NCBI RefSeq assembly: GCF_041053055.1
Contig: NZ_CP163443.1
Coordinates: 9,531,001-9,595,000 of the forward strand
From: Streptomyces sp. R41
GTDB lineage: Bacteria; Actinomycetota; Actinomycetes; Streptomycetales; Streptomycetaceae
Reading direction: 5' to 3'
DNA length: 64,000 nucleotides
Shown here one piece after another: positions 1 through 7,892 of the stretch. The notes under the pieces were generated by a model that was not told where the DNA came from, did not search any database, and worked only from the letters and a program-made list of their open reading frames with translations. The translations under genes were made by a program, and so were the position numbers. Positions within the stretch are counted from its first letter, which is position 1. Every line of letters begins with the position of its first letter.

Positions 1-532
1 CTCGTGCACGTGCACTGGCGATTGGCACGGATTCCGTTACAGCGGAGTGGGTGTCTACTGCGCAGTTGAAGACCGCGTGGTCAGCAGGTGCTTCATGGTA
101 TGAGGACATCCCGGTTTTGGTGTCCACCGCGGACGTGGGAACCGTCAGCTCGAACCAGGTCTTCTTCCCCGCCGCACAGGGGTGTGAGCCCCACTCCGTT
201 GCCAACGCTGCAACGAGGAAGAGACCGCGCCCATTCTCGTCCGCGGACCGAGCTTGAGACGGACGCACCGTAGTGGGGTCAACATCGGTGACTTCCACAC
301 GGAGCCGCTCTCCGGTCCACCGTACGGACACAACGCACGCGGCCTGCGTGTGCATGACCGAGTTCGCGACCAGTTCCCCGGTGAGCAACTTCAAGTCCTG
401 GGCCAGCTCCTCGTTCAGGGCCAGCCCAAGCCGCCTTGCACGGCTCACAATTCTGTCTCGTGCAGCCGGCACCGCCTCGACCAGGGGCGGGACAGTGAAC
501 GCGTAGGGCGATTCTTCGAGCGGGCGCGACAT
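1..532 (-). CDS. RsbW-like ATP-binding protein (3' end outside window)
   Basis: The reading frame starts at an ATG at 532 and runs off the window edge without a stop, giving at least 177 residues. It shows the GHKL/HATPase_c pattern of Streptomyces anti-sigma-factor-type ATP-binding proteins: an N-box around ELVANSVMHT (residues ~50-60), then VTDVD, then DENGRGLFLVAALA (residues ~96-110). Members of this family are small cytosolic proteins that bind ATP and often partner sigma factors or their antagonists; many Streptomyces copies are orphans. No sigma or anti-sigma partner is visible here. A GTGATATCAC palindrome about 180 bp upstream suggests control by the zinc-ribbon XRE regulators of this window. 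The family call is firm; its partner is unknown. Confidence 0.8.
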   Translation of the reverse strand, partial: MSRPLEESPYAFTVPPLVEAVPAARDRIVSRARRLGLALNEELAQDLKLLTGELVANSVMHTQAACVVSVRWTGERLRVEVTDVDPTTVRPSQARSADENGRGLFLVAALATEWGSHPCAAGKKTWFELTVPTSAVDTKTGMSSYHEAPADHAVFNCAVDTHSAVTESVPIASARAR

Positions 533-709
533 AGCTGAGACCTCTCGGTGGGCAGGAGCTAGTGTGTCAACGCGATCTCCCATAAGTGAATGGATCGCTC
601 GCCGACTTCACCGAGCAGCCCGGCAGAGCAACCGGGAAATCTAGTAGGAGCCCGGCAGGCGGCGGACGTCCACCATGGACCACAGGCCGCCTGGCTCCCT
701 ATCCCTGAG

Positions 710-719
710 GTGATATCAC
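710..719. promoter_or_regulatory. GTGATATCAC palindrome, copy 1
   Basis: Perfect 10-bp palindrome upstream of the RsbW-like gene, followed on the + strand by CGCAGCAAT. The same extended sequence occurs at the copy at 14304. It is probably an operator of the zinc-ribbon XRE regulators, judging from its recurrence at other promoters in the window. Confidence 0.55.
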
Positions 720-729
720 CGCAGCAATG

Positions 730-1306
730 TCATTGTGACTGCGCCAGCCACTCACCCAGGGCTGCGACGACCGAGCGTTTTCCCCACTCAGCGAACACAC
801 GGCTCTGCTCGTCCTCCGGCAAGGCGGCCAGTGTCGCGCCGGCTCCGTTCAGCACGAAGATTGACCACAGATCGGACCAGGATCGTGAACCGCGCCCCCG
901 ATCGGGTGCCATCCCGATCCTTCCTGGCTCGCGGGCGTCATCCGCGAAGGTGTGCAACTCACCGTCGGTGTCCCCGTAGACCGCGGACTCGCGAAACGAC
1001 AGGTCCGCTTCTCCGCGAGGTCCGAGAGATGGGTGATTCCGTCGGGGCCGAAAGCCTCCAGAGCCTGTTTACCATCGGTCCCGGCCAACCACCGAACTCC
1101 TCAATGTAGAAGCCTGAATTCTCGACGAACAACGGCCGTCCGAGAATCGCGTAAGCCTGCCGGGCCTTGTGCTCCGCGATTATCGCAACTGACGTGGTCT
1201 GGATCTCATCCAGCTCCAGAGCCACCTGTTCCACTTCAACACCCCAAGGTGCGAGATGCTCTTGGGCTGTACGAAACTTCCCAGCATTCCCTGTGCACTT
1301 CGCCAC
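730..1306 (-). pseudogene. RdgB/HAM1-type inosine triphosphatase, frameshifted
   Basis: Three consecutive reading frames add up to one non-canonical purine NTP pyrophosphatase (house-cleaning enzyme hydrolysing dITP/XTP). The N-terminal piece has TGNAGKF and LELDEIQ, then GRPLFVENSGFYIEEFGGWPGPM. The protein continues in a second frame from about 1085 (KQALEAFGPDG) and in a third from about 1010 (ADLSFRESAVYGDTDGE through ATLAALPEDEQSRVFAEWGKR). The order and content match the family with nothing large missing, so two single-base indels explain it. The gene lies beside an IS fragment. It is either a young pseudogene or carries two sequencing errors; I favour decay because of the neighbouring IS debris. 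Confidence 0.75.
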
Positions 1307-1354
1307 CGTGATACCCGACCTGAATCGAAGAACCCCTCTTGGGGAGCAACACTC

Positions 1355-1502
1355 ACGGAGCCTTTTCCATCCTCAGTCTGAGCTGGCCAGATGGAGGGTG
1401 AGGACACCGTGGATGAGGCCGGTGATTCGGGTCGTCGAGCAGCGGAGCTCGCGCAGGGGCCGCCAGGACTTGAGGGTGGAGATGGCTTGCTCTACCAGTG
1501 CG
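1355..1502 (-). mobile_element. IS5-type element fragment (right end, transposase C-terminus)
   Basis: About 150 bp nearly identical to the right end of the IS at 3950-4842. It encodes GALVEQAISTLKSW through TLHLASSD and its stop, followed by the terminal sequence GGATGGAAAAGGCTC. The rest of the element is missing; its inner edge lies a few bases from the stop codon of the kinase gene. It is a deletion remnant of a related, not identical, copy (for example RPLREL where the intact copy has RLLRKL). Confidence 0.8.
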
Positions 1503-1515
1503 CCAGGCGCGTGCT

Positions 1516-3477
1516 TCACCTTGCGGCACCGCGCAGAGTGCGGGCCGTGTCCTGCGCATCCGGGCGGCGTGCCGCGTCTTTGTCCAGCAGGGCTGTGAGC
1601 AGGGCCGTCAGCGCCCCAGCGCGCCGGGGCGGCGGGAGCGGGTGCTGGCGGATCGCATCGAACAGCTCGGGTTGCGTATCCCCTTGGAACGGCCGGTGTC
1701 CTTCGACTGCCTCGTACATGGTGACGCCCAGTGCCCACAGGTCGCTGGCCGGCACCAGCTTGTTGTACAGCTGTTCGGGTGACATGTAGGGGAGCGTTCC
1801 GATGACTTTGCCGGCGGTGGTCACGCCGGGGACGTCCAGCATTCGAGAGATGCCGAAGTCGGTGAGTATCACCTGGGCGTCGGAGACAAGGATGTTGCCA
1901 GGTTTCAGATCGCGGTGGATCACCCCGGCAGCGTGCACGTGTGCGAGGGCATCGGCCACTTGGGCGCCGAAAGCGGCGGCATATTTCCAGGGGAGCGGGC
2001 CTTGGTCGCGCATCAGCACATCCAGGCCGGTGCCAGGGACATACTCCATGACGATCCAGGGAGTGCCTTGGAAGTGGAAGGCGTCGTGGACCGCGACGAT
2101 GTTCTGATGGCGCATCCGCGCCGCGGCCTGCGCCTCAATCTGCATCCGCGCGGTCAGCGACGCGCGTTCCGAGAGGGTCGTTGCGGACCCGAAAAGGATC
2201 TCCTTGACGGCGACGGGCCGCTTCAGCCGCTGATCGTGGCCGAGCCACACCCGTGCCATTCCGCCTTGGCCGATCAGTGCGGTAAGCAGGTAGCGGTCAT
2301 CGACCAGCAGTCCTTCGTGTCCGGCCAGGTGTCTCGCGGCTGCGACGGTGGGTGCCTCATGCCAGGTGCGCAAGGCGTGGTTCAGGCGGCCTGTCTCGCT
2401 TGCGGCTGGTCGGCGGGTGGATCGGGCCCGTTCCTGATCCTGGGCCTGCTTCGCTTCCCCGCCGCTTTCCCGCTCCTGGTTCCGATCCCGGTCCCATTCC
2501 GAAGTCGGGCCCAGTTCCGACGGGAGGGGCGCGGGCGCTATGGCCCTCGCGCCGTTCGGGCGGGCGATGCCGAGGATCTCCCGCAGTCGTTCGCGCCGTC
2601 GCTCCCAGCCCAGGTTGGCCCCGTCGGCGAGTTCTTCGACCAGCTGCGGCACGCCGGCAACCTCCTGCCGCTGCGCGAGGAGGTGTTTCACCAACCGTGC
2701 CGCCGCCATGTGCTCGAAACGGGGGACGTCCGGCCGACGGCCCATGACCCGGGCCAGTGGGCCAGCAGCGCTCGTGTCCGGCTCCCAGCGCGGCACGGAC
2801 ATCAGCCGCAAGGGATGGGTGTCCACCGTGTCGTAGGTGGCGAACGTCCACTGCTGGCCCAACCAGGACCCGAAGATCAGGAACAGCCCAAGATAGACCA
2901 GCGGCACCGCGTCTCGGTCCGGCCAGCCGCGCGGTGTCTGCTCCTCCAGGAGCAGCGACACCCGTTGCGTGGGATCGCGCAGCAGCTCCGCGGTGACCAG
3001 GACCAACGCCTGCTGAACCGTGGGTAGCAGTTCCATCATCTCGGGCAGCCGACGGCGCGCCAGCTCGTCGAGTGCCTCGCAATCGACCTCGGGGTGACGC
3101 CCACGCGCCAGCTCGGCCTTCTCCTGACTGCGCCAGCCGCCGTACGACAGGCCAAGGCACAGGCGGGTCTTCATGATCCATGGGTCGCCGATCAGGACAT
3201 GGCTGATCGTCCTGGGGCGTCCGCTCCGGTCAGCGGTGGGCCAGCGCTGGACGAGCATGACGTCCCCGTCGCGCGAATGCGTGCGCACGACGCTCGGACC
3301 TGCCGTCGCCGCACGGGAAACTCGCAGCAACGGGCCCAGCTCCCGCCCCAGTTCCTCGGCCCGCTCGACCGAGGAGGAGTGAGCGACGGCGTTGATGCCA
3401 GTGCCCTCGTGGCCATGGTTGCCGTCCCAGTGGAAGGCAATCTGATGCACCGAGGACCCCTTCTGGAAATCGCTCAC
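1516..3477 (-). CDS. Ser/Thr protein kinase with unusual N-terminal half
   Basis: Encodes 653 residues. The C-terminal ~260 residues (from ~390) are a complete Hanks-type kinase: glycine loop IGQGGMARVW, VAVKE lysine, catalytic loop VIHRDLKPGNIL (~520), DFG at ~540, and LPYMSPEQL. There is no transmembrane segment or PASTA repeat, so it should be cytosolic. The N-terminal ~330 residues begin HQIAFHWDGNHGHEGTG and resemble, in my reading, the GAP1-N modules of actinobacterial GTPase-associated conflict systems; this is tentative. A charged linker of ~60 residues joins the halves. No dedicated phosphatase or FHA partner is adjacent. The 3' end abuts IS debris but the C-terminus looks natural. 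Confidence 0.85.
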   Translation of the reverse strand: MSDFQKGSSVHQIAFHWDGNHGHEGTGINAVAHSSSVERAEELGRELGPLLRVSRAATAGPSVVRTHSRDGDVMLVQRWPTADRSGRPRTISHVLIGDPWIMKTRLCLGLSYGGWRSQEKAELARGRHPEVDCEALDELARRRLPEMMELLPTVQQALVLVTAELLRDPTQRVSLLLEEQTPRGWPDRDAVPLVYLGLFLIFGSWLGQQWTFATYDTVDTHPLRLMSVPRWEPDTSAAGPLARVMGRRPDVPRFEHMAAARLVKHLLAQRQEVAGVPQLVEELADGANLGWERRRERLREILGIARPNGARAIAPAPLPSELGPTSEWDRDRNQERESGGEAKQAQDQERARSTRRPAASETGRLNHALRTWHEAPTVAAARHLAGHEGLLVDDRYLLTALIGQGGMARVWLGHDQRLKRPVAVKEILFGSATTLSERASLTARMQIEAQAAARMRHQNIVAVHDAFHFQGTPWIVMEYVPGTGLDVLMRDQGPLPWKYAAAFGAQVADALAHVHAAGVIHRDLKPGNILVSDAQVILTDFGISRMLDVPGVTTAGKVIGTLPYMSPEQLYNKLVPASDLWALGVTMYEAVEGHRPFQGDTQPELFDAIRQHPLPPPRRAGALTALLTALLDKDAARRPDAQDTARTLRGAAR

Positions 3478-3949
3478 TGAAGTTCCCCTTCCTCCGGATC
3501 ACTCGGATCCCTCCCACGGCCCCGCCTCGATCGCGGGCGCCTCCCCCACCACAATGAACCCCCAGCCCACCCGTGCACACGACTAAAGACATTGACATTC
3601 GCCATGTCCGTGTACGGGACTTCGGCGAGCAGTCCACCGAATCCATGCGCTTGTGGATCGAGATGGGCACGCAGTACACCGGGCACCGGCCTTGGGCCCA
3701 CAGAATCTCTCCTTTGACGAGTTCCAGTCCCTGGTACACGGCTCGCCGGTAGATCTCGTTGCGCCGCTGGACCCGTCGCCTTGACGGATTCGGCATGTCG
3801 AGTCGCGTACCGCCCGTTGGGGTCAGCGTCTCTGGGGGGGCGGCGCACGGCACTGCGAACATGGCCGCAGGGGCTTCCTTGACACCCCGCCAGTCTCGCC
3901 TAGGCAGAGGGCTTCGGAAGGACGCGAACGCTCGCTGAGCACGACACCA
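3478..3949. other. No supported gene
   Basis: About 470 bp between the kinase start and the IS left end. Open frames exist on the minus strand, including one reaching into the kinase gene, but I recognise no motif and their third-position base use is poor. It probably contains the kinase promoter and possibly decayed coding sequence. Confidence 0.4.
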
Positions 3950-4842
3950 GTGAGCCCTTTCCAACCTCTGGTGTTGGCTGGGCAGTTGGCCTGACAGGCT
4001 GATGAAGCCCCTGGTAGATGGGTTTTCGACCAAGAGAACCGTCTCCACTAGAGGCTCCGCATGCTTGTCTACCCGTCCGGCATCGACGTGTCCAGCTCTG
4101 CCCTTCGCTTCCTCGCCGCCCGCCTGAGGGAACGTCGGCGCTCTCTCGGCACCCGATGGCGGCGCCTGACCGCGGGCCGTCAGGCCCTACTTACCCTTGC
4201 CCACCTCCGCAATGGCCAGCCCTATGCCCAGCTCGCGGCAGGTTTCAGGATCGGTACCACCACCGTCTACCGGTACGTCACCGAGGCCGTCGAGCTCCTG
4301 GCCGCGCTCGCCCCCACGCTCACCGAAGCAGTACGGGCCGCGTCGATGAAGGCGTTCGTGATTCTGGACGGGACGCTTCTGTCGATCGACCGGATCGCCG
4401 CCGACCGCCCCTTCTACTCGGGAAAACACAGGAAGCACGGCATGAACGTGCAGGTCATAGCCGACCCGAAGGGTCGTCTCCTGTGGGCTTCACCGGCCCT
4501 GGCCGGTGCTGTCCATGATGTCCGAGCCGCACGCGAGCACGGCATCATCGACGCTCTCGCCGAGGCCGGCATCAACTGCTGGGCCGACAAGGGCTACCAG
4601 GGCGCAGGCGGCACGGTCCGTCTCCCTTACCGCGGCCAATGGGACAGCCTCTCCACCGGTCAGCAGGCCGCCAATCGGTCCTACGCGAAGGTCCGGGCAC
4701 TGGTCGAGCAAGCCATCTCCACCCTCAAGTCCTGGCGGCTCCTGCGCAAGCTCCGCTGCTCGACGACCCGAATCACCGGCCTCGTCCACGCTGTCCTCAC
4801 CCTCCATCTGGCCAGCTCAGACTGAGGATGGAAAAGGCTCAC
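3950..4842 (+). mobile_element. Intact IS element, IS5 superfamily, 893 bp
   Basis: Bounded by imperfect 17-bp terminal inverted repeats: left GTGAGCCCTTTCCAACC at 3950-3966; right GGATGGAAAAGGCTCAC at 4826-4842. After reverse complementing they agree at 15 of 17 positions. One transposase gene fills the interior. I see no convincing target duplication. Two relatives in the window are fragments: 1355-1502 (right end) and about 33680-34050 (left part). Confidence 0.75.
4061..4825 (+). CDS. IS5-family transposase (DDE_Tnp_4 type)
   Basis: A 254-residue transposase that looks full length. An N-terminal helix-turn-helix (GQPYAQLAAGFRIGTTTVYRYV, ~50-72) precedes an RNase H-fold catalytic core. 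Candidate acidic residues are D in FVILDGTLL (~105), D in GAVHDVRAAREH (~150) and the conserved CWADKGYQGAGG block (~180). The C-terminus has VEQAISTLKSWRLLRKLRC, the region carrying the last catalytic Glu in this family. The start is the ATG at 4061, about 110 bp inside the left inverted repeat, and the stop touches the right repeat, as expected for compact single-ORF IS elements. No frameshift is visible, so it may be active. Confidence 0.9.
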   Translation: MLVYPSGIDVSSSALRFLAARLRERRRSLGTRWRRLTAGRQALLTLAHLRNGQPYAQLAAGFRIGTTTVYRYVTEAVELLAALAPTLTEAVRAASMKAFVILDGTLLSIDRIAADRPFYSGKHRKHGMNVQVIADPKGRLLWASPALAGAVHDVRAAREHGIIDALAEAGINCWADKGYQGAGGTVRLPYRGQWDSLSTGQQAANRSYAKVRALVEQAISTLKSWRLLRKLRCSTTRITGLVHAVLTLHLASSD

Positions 4843-5018
4843 GGAACCATGTGGCCGCAGGTCCCAGATTCGGCTGTCGCGTGAGGCCGCTGCTGTCAAT
4901 CGTCCTCCGGGAGCACGTCGTCGGCCGTGCTCGGCATGCGCGGCACTGGGATGGGCTCTGGTGCTGACTCCCCCCGCTTCGTCGGCCGATTGGTGTGCCG
5001 GTTGATCAGTTGGTGGGG

Positions 5019-6005
5019 TCACAGGGGCCACTTGCGCCTGGCCGCTAGCCACCGCAGCGTGGCCTCTCCGCACCACGTCTGGTGCTGACGCAGGTACGGC
5101 GACCAATCGGCTGGGGGCTGTGCGCCAGAGACCAGGAAGAAGCCCGAGAGCGCGGCCAGAGCGGCATCGAGTTGAGCGGTGTCGACTCCGCGAGCTGTGG
5201 GGTGTTTCCTGAACACAGTGGTGGAGTCGTGGCCATCAGCGTGTGCTGTGGCCAGGAGGAGCGCGAGGTCGAACCAACTAGCGCCAAGACAAGGCCAGTT
5301 CCAATCACAGATCCATGCGGTGCCCTTCGCGTCGACGAGGATGTTGTCCTGGCGGAGGTCGTGGTGGAGGACTGCGTTGCCAGCGACGGCCTGCCGCCAC
5401 TGGGATTCCAGCTCGGCCAGGGTGTCCAGTCGGCTTGTGGGGACCCATGCGGGGAGGATCGTGGCGCTTGTGGTGCCGGCGGCGAGCAGCCGCCAGTCGT
5501 CGAAGTCACCGTCTTCGCCGACTGGTTTGAGGCCGACCTGCTGGAATGCGGTGGGTGGTGTGGACAGCGCCTCGGCTGTGGTCGCATACGCGTCGAGGCT
5601 GGCTGCGAGCTCTTCGGTCCTCCACGGCGAGCTGGGCATACGGCCGCTGTCGACGGCGTCGAACCCGAGGATCACCCATCCATCCAGTTCCTCACTCCAC
5701 CGGTGTCGAGGCGCTGGTACGGCCTGGGGCAGGTCCTGGTTGACCTCGGCTTCACGCCGGTAGCAGTCGGCGATGTGGGCAGAGTCCGCGCTGCTGACGG
5801 CCTTGACGAACTGGGTGCCGCTTGCTCCGGTGATCACGGTGGCGAACCCTTGGGTGAAACCGCTTCCGGCACTCGGTCGGGCGGCCACGCTACCCCCGAG
5901 GCGTCGGGCGATGACTTCGCGAATGTGGTGGGGCAGGTCGTTCCACTGGGGGCGTACGGCAGTGGAGTGGTACGGCGGCCTCGGGGTGATGGCGATCGGC
6001 ATTTC
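5019..6005 (-). CDS. Aminoglycoside phosphotransferase-fold kinase
   Basis: I start at the ATG at 6005 (MPIAITPRPPYH), giving 328 residues; a longer upstream frame looks non-coding. It has the APH/choline-kinase signature: an N-lobe with FVKAVSSAD, the Brenner-type motif HHDLRQDNILVD (~240) and the metal-binding ICDWNWPCLG (~260). Such proteins phosphorylate small molecules such as aminoglycosides, homoserine or nucleosides; motifs alone do not give the substrate. It is divergent from the serS unit, with the T-box leader just upstream on the other strand. It is one of four APH-fold proteins within 25 kb, so a role in producing or neutralising a small molecule is plausible but unproven. Confidence 0.8.
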   Translation of the reverse strand, partial: EMPIAITPRPPYHSTAVRPQWNDLPHHIREVIARRLGGSVAARPSAGSGFTQGFATVITGASGTQFVKAVSSADSAHIADCYRREAEVNQDLPQAVPAPRHRWSEELDGWVILGFDAVDSGRMPSSPWRTEELAASLDAYATTAEALSTPPTAFQQVGLKPVGEDGDFDDWRLLAAGTTSATILPAWVPTSRLDTLAELESQWRQAVAGNAVLHHDLRQDNILVDAKGTAWICDWNWPCLGASWFDLALLLATAHADGHDSTTVFRKHPTARGVDTAQLDAALAALSGFFLVSGAQPPADWSPYLRQHQTWCGEATLRWLAARRKWPL

Positions 6006-6136
6006 GCAAGCCTGAGGCCAACGGCCACGTGGCCGCCAGCGAGATTCACCAAGCCGTCTCGGCTCCGCAAGGCGACGGCGAAGCGTCTGAAAGGTCGGCG
6101 GCCGGTCTTCCACACGCGGGACTCCAGACAAATACG

Positions 6137-6166
6137 TTGGCCGTGTGACAGCAGCGCACCTAACCT
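6137..6166 (+). promoter_or_regulatory. Candidate promoter of the serS T-box transcript
   Basis: TTGGCC at 6137 and TAACCT at 6161 are separated by 18 bp and lie a few bases before the conserved start of the T-box leader. The aspS leader has TATGCT at the equivalent place (9159-9164), though its -35 spacing is less regular. Assigned by position only. Confidence 0.4.
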
Positions 6167-6454
6167 CGAGTACAACGCGATGACGGAGACAAGTAGCCCG
6201 GGATCACGCGAGTCGAGAGAGTTGCCAGTAGCTGGGAAGGCAGCCTCGCGTTCCAGGGCGAATCCCCTCCCGAGTGCGGGGAGGAACGGCCCCACCAGAG
6301 GCCCCAATGCCCCGCCGGCTGGCCCCCGTGACCGGGCCTTGAACGAGGCCACCACCAAGGTGGCGAAGGCGCGGTGGCACCGCGAGTTGCCCCTTCTCGC
6401 CCGCGCTCCCAAGGGATCACGTCATGACGACTGATCGAACGGAGCACCGGCAGG
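6167..6454 (+). promoter_or_regulatory. T-box riboswitch leader, serine specifier (TCC)
   Basis: The leader carries the T-box landmarks in order. There is an AGTA turn (6192-6195) and a Stem I distal region GAGAGAGTTGCC...GGTAGCTGGGAAGGCAG-like (6215-6243). The specifier loop reads GCGAA-TCC-CC with TCC at 6263-6265, followed by a GC-rich central stem. The T-box proper is GCGGTGGCACCGCG at 6371-6384. TCC is a serine codon and the downstream gene is seryl-tRNA synthetase. The T-box bulge TGGC can pair with a tRNA ending GCCA, matching the G73 discriminator of tRNA-Ser. CGCTCCC after the T-box can pair with GGAGC near the start codon, suggesting control of translation; no U-tract terminator is seen. 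Confidence 0.82.
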
Positions 6455-7759
6455 ATGATCGATGTCACCCTGATGCGCGAGAATCCCGCGTACGTCCAGC
6501 AAGCGCTGGCCAAGCGGGCGGTCCACGTCGACCTCGACGGGTTTCTGCGCTTGGACGACGACTACCGGCAGGTGCGCGCCGAGGTGGAACGCCTGCGCGG
6601 CGAGCGGAAGAGGATCTCCGGAGAGGTCGCGAAGCGGCAGCGGGTCGGTGAGGACGTGGTAGCCCTGCACGCCGAGGCAACAGCCGTCGGCGAGCAACTG
6701 ACCGCCGCCGACACGCGGCTCAACGGACTGGAACGGGCACGTCAGGCGTTCCTCGAGCCGCTACCAAACCTGCCCGACCCCGATGTGCCGGCCGGGGGAA
6801 AGGAGAACAACGAGGTCGTTCGCACCGTCGGCCGACGTCCGGCGTTCGGCTTCACGCCGAAGGACCACGTGGAGCTCGCCCGCGCGCTCGGGCTGATCGA
6901 CTACGAGCGCGGTACGAAGCTCGGCGGCAGCGGCTTCTGGCTCTACCGGGGAGGTGGCGCAGTCCTGGAGTGGGCCCTGCTGAACTACTTCGTGGAGGCC
7001 CATGTGCGGGACGGCTACGAGTTCGTACTGCCTCCACATGTCCTGACCTACGAGGCCGGGTACACGGCGGGCCAGTTCCCCAAGTTCGCCGAGGAGGTCT
7101 TCGCTCTGGAGGAGGGCGAGCGCGGTCCGCAGCGGTTCTTGCTGCCGACCGCCGAGACCGCGCTGGTCAATCTGCACCGGGACGAGACGCTGCCCGAGAC
7201 CGGGCTGCCAAGGAAGTACGTCGCGTACACGCCGTGCTACCGCAGGGAGGCCGGGGGCTACCGCACAGCCGAGCGGGGGACCCTGCGCGGGCACCAGTTC
7301 AACAAAGTGGAGCTGTTCCAGTTCACGCACCCCGACGCCTCGGATTCCGCGCACGATGAACTCCTGGGCAGAGCCGAGGAGTTGGTGCGAGAGCTCGGCC
7401 TGCACTACCGAGTGGCGCGCCCCGCGGCCGGGGACACGAGCGCGGCGATGGCCAAGACATACGACGTCGAGGTGTGGCTGCCCAGCATCGGGACGTATGT
7501 CGAGGTCAGTTCGGTGTCGAACGCCCGCGACTACCAGGCCCGGCGCGGCAACATCCGTTACCGGCCCCGGCAGGGTCGGTCGGCGTTCGTTCACACGCTG
7601 AACGCCTCCGGCCTGGCCACGAGCCGTCTCGTGCCCGCGCTTCTCGAGCAACATCAGCAGGCCGACGGCACCGTGGCGGTACCCGAGGTGCTGCGGAAGT
7701 GGATCCCGGGCGGTTTCCTGGCAGCGCAGTCCCGCATCGTTGAGCCAGAAGCATCCTGA
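6455..7759 (+). CDS. serS: Seryl-tRNA synthetase (probable second copy)
   Basis: A full-length class II SerRS of 434 residues that charges tRNA-Ser. Residues ~30-105 form the long coiled-coil arm that binds tRNA. Motif 2 is CYRREAGGYRTAERGTLRGHQF (~260-281), and motif 3 is LNASGLATSRLVPALLEQHQ (~380-400). Motif 2 departs from the usual bacterial wording (typically SEAGSAGKDTRG), hinting at a specialised or inhibitor-tolerant enzyme. It has its own T-box leader with a matching specifier, unusual for Streptomyces, where housekeeping serS is not normally T-box controlled. A second SerRS in the albomycin cluster gives self-resistance; the same could apply here, but that is inference. The ATG at 6455 follows GGAG at a distance of ~10 nt. 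Confidence 0.92.
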   Translation: MIDVTLMRENPAYVQQALAKRAVHVDLDGFLRLDDDYRQVRAEVERLRGERKRISGEVAKRQRVGEDVVALHAEATAVGEQLTAADTRLNGLERARQAFLEPLPNLPDPDVPAGGKENNEVVRTVGRRPAFGFTPKDHVELARALGLIDYERGTKLGGSGFWLYRGGGAVLEWALLNYFVEAHVRDGYEFVLPPHVLTYEAGYTAGQFPKFAEEVFALEEGERGPQRFLLPTAETALVNLHRDETLPETGLPRKYVAYTPCYRREAGGYRTAERGTLRGHQFNKVELFQFTHPDASDSAHDELLGRAEELVRELGLHYRVARPAAGDTSAAMAKTYDVEVWLPSIGTYVEVSSVSNARDYQARRGNIRYRPRQGRSAFVHTLNASGLATSRLVPALLEQHQQADGTVAVPEVLRKWIPGGFLAAQSRIVEPEAS

Positions 7760-7775
7760 CGTATGTCGTGATGAA

Positions 7776-7815
7776 GCCCTGCCCTCCGGCTACGGGGGAG
7801 ACCGGAGGACAGGGC
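7776..7815 (+). terminator. Hairpin between serS and the RlmN-like gene
   Basis: GCCCTGCCCTCCGG (7776-7789) pairs with CCGGAGGACAGGGC (7802-7815), with a single internal mismatch and a 12-nt loop. It lies between convergent genes and has no U tract, as is common in Streptomyces, so it may serve both strands. Confidence 0.7.
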
Positions 7816-7892
7816 GGCTCTTCACCAGGATCGGCTACGGCAGGCCTGGGCGTGGCTGCTGGGCAGTTCGCCCAGGTGCTCGTGTGTCGTCG

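Noticed and set aside
59..273. Short plus-strand frames at the left edge
   Set aside because: Antisense of the RsbW-like gene with its conserved N-box and glycine-rich loop.
1915..3027. 370-codon open frame on the plus strand
   Set aside because: Antisense of the Ser/Thr kinase gene; the kinase HRD and DFG motifs settle the coding strand.
3474..3848. 124-codon minus-strand frame overlapping the kinase start
   Set aside because: Arg/Pro-rich, no ribosome site and no domain; the kinase ATG at 3477 explains the region.
5082..6434. 450-codon plus-strand frame opposite the APH-fold gene and through the T-box leader
   Set aside because: No motif, and it would overlap both a well-supported kinase gene and a structured RNA leader.
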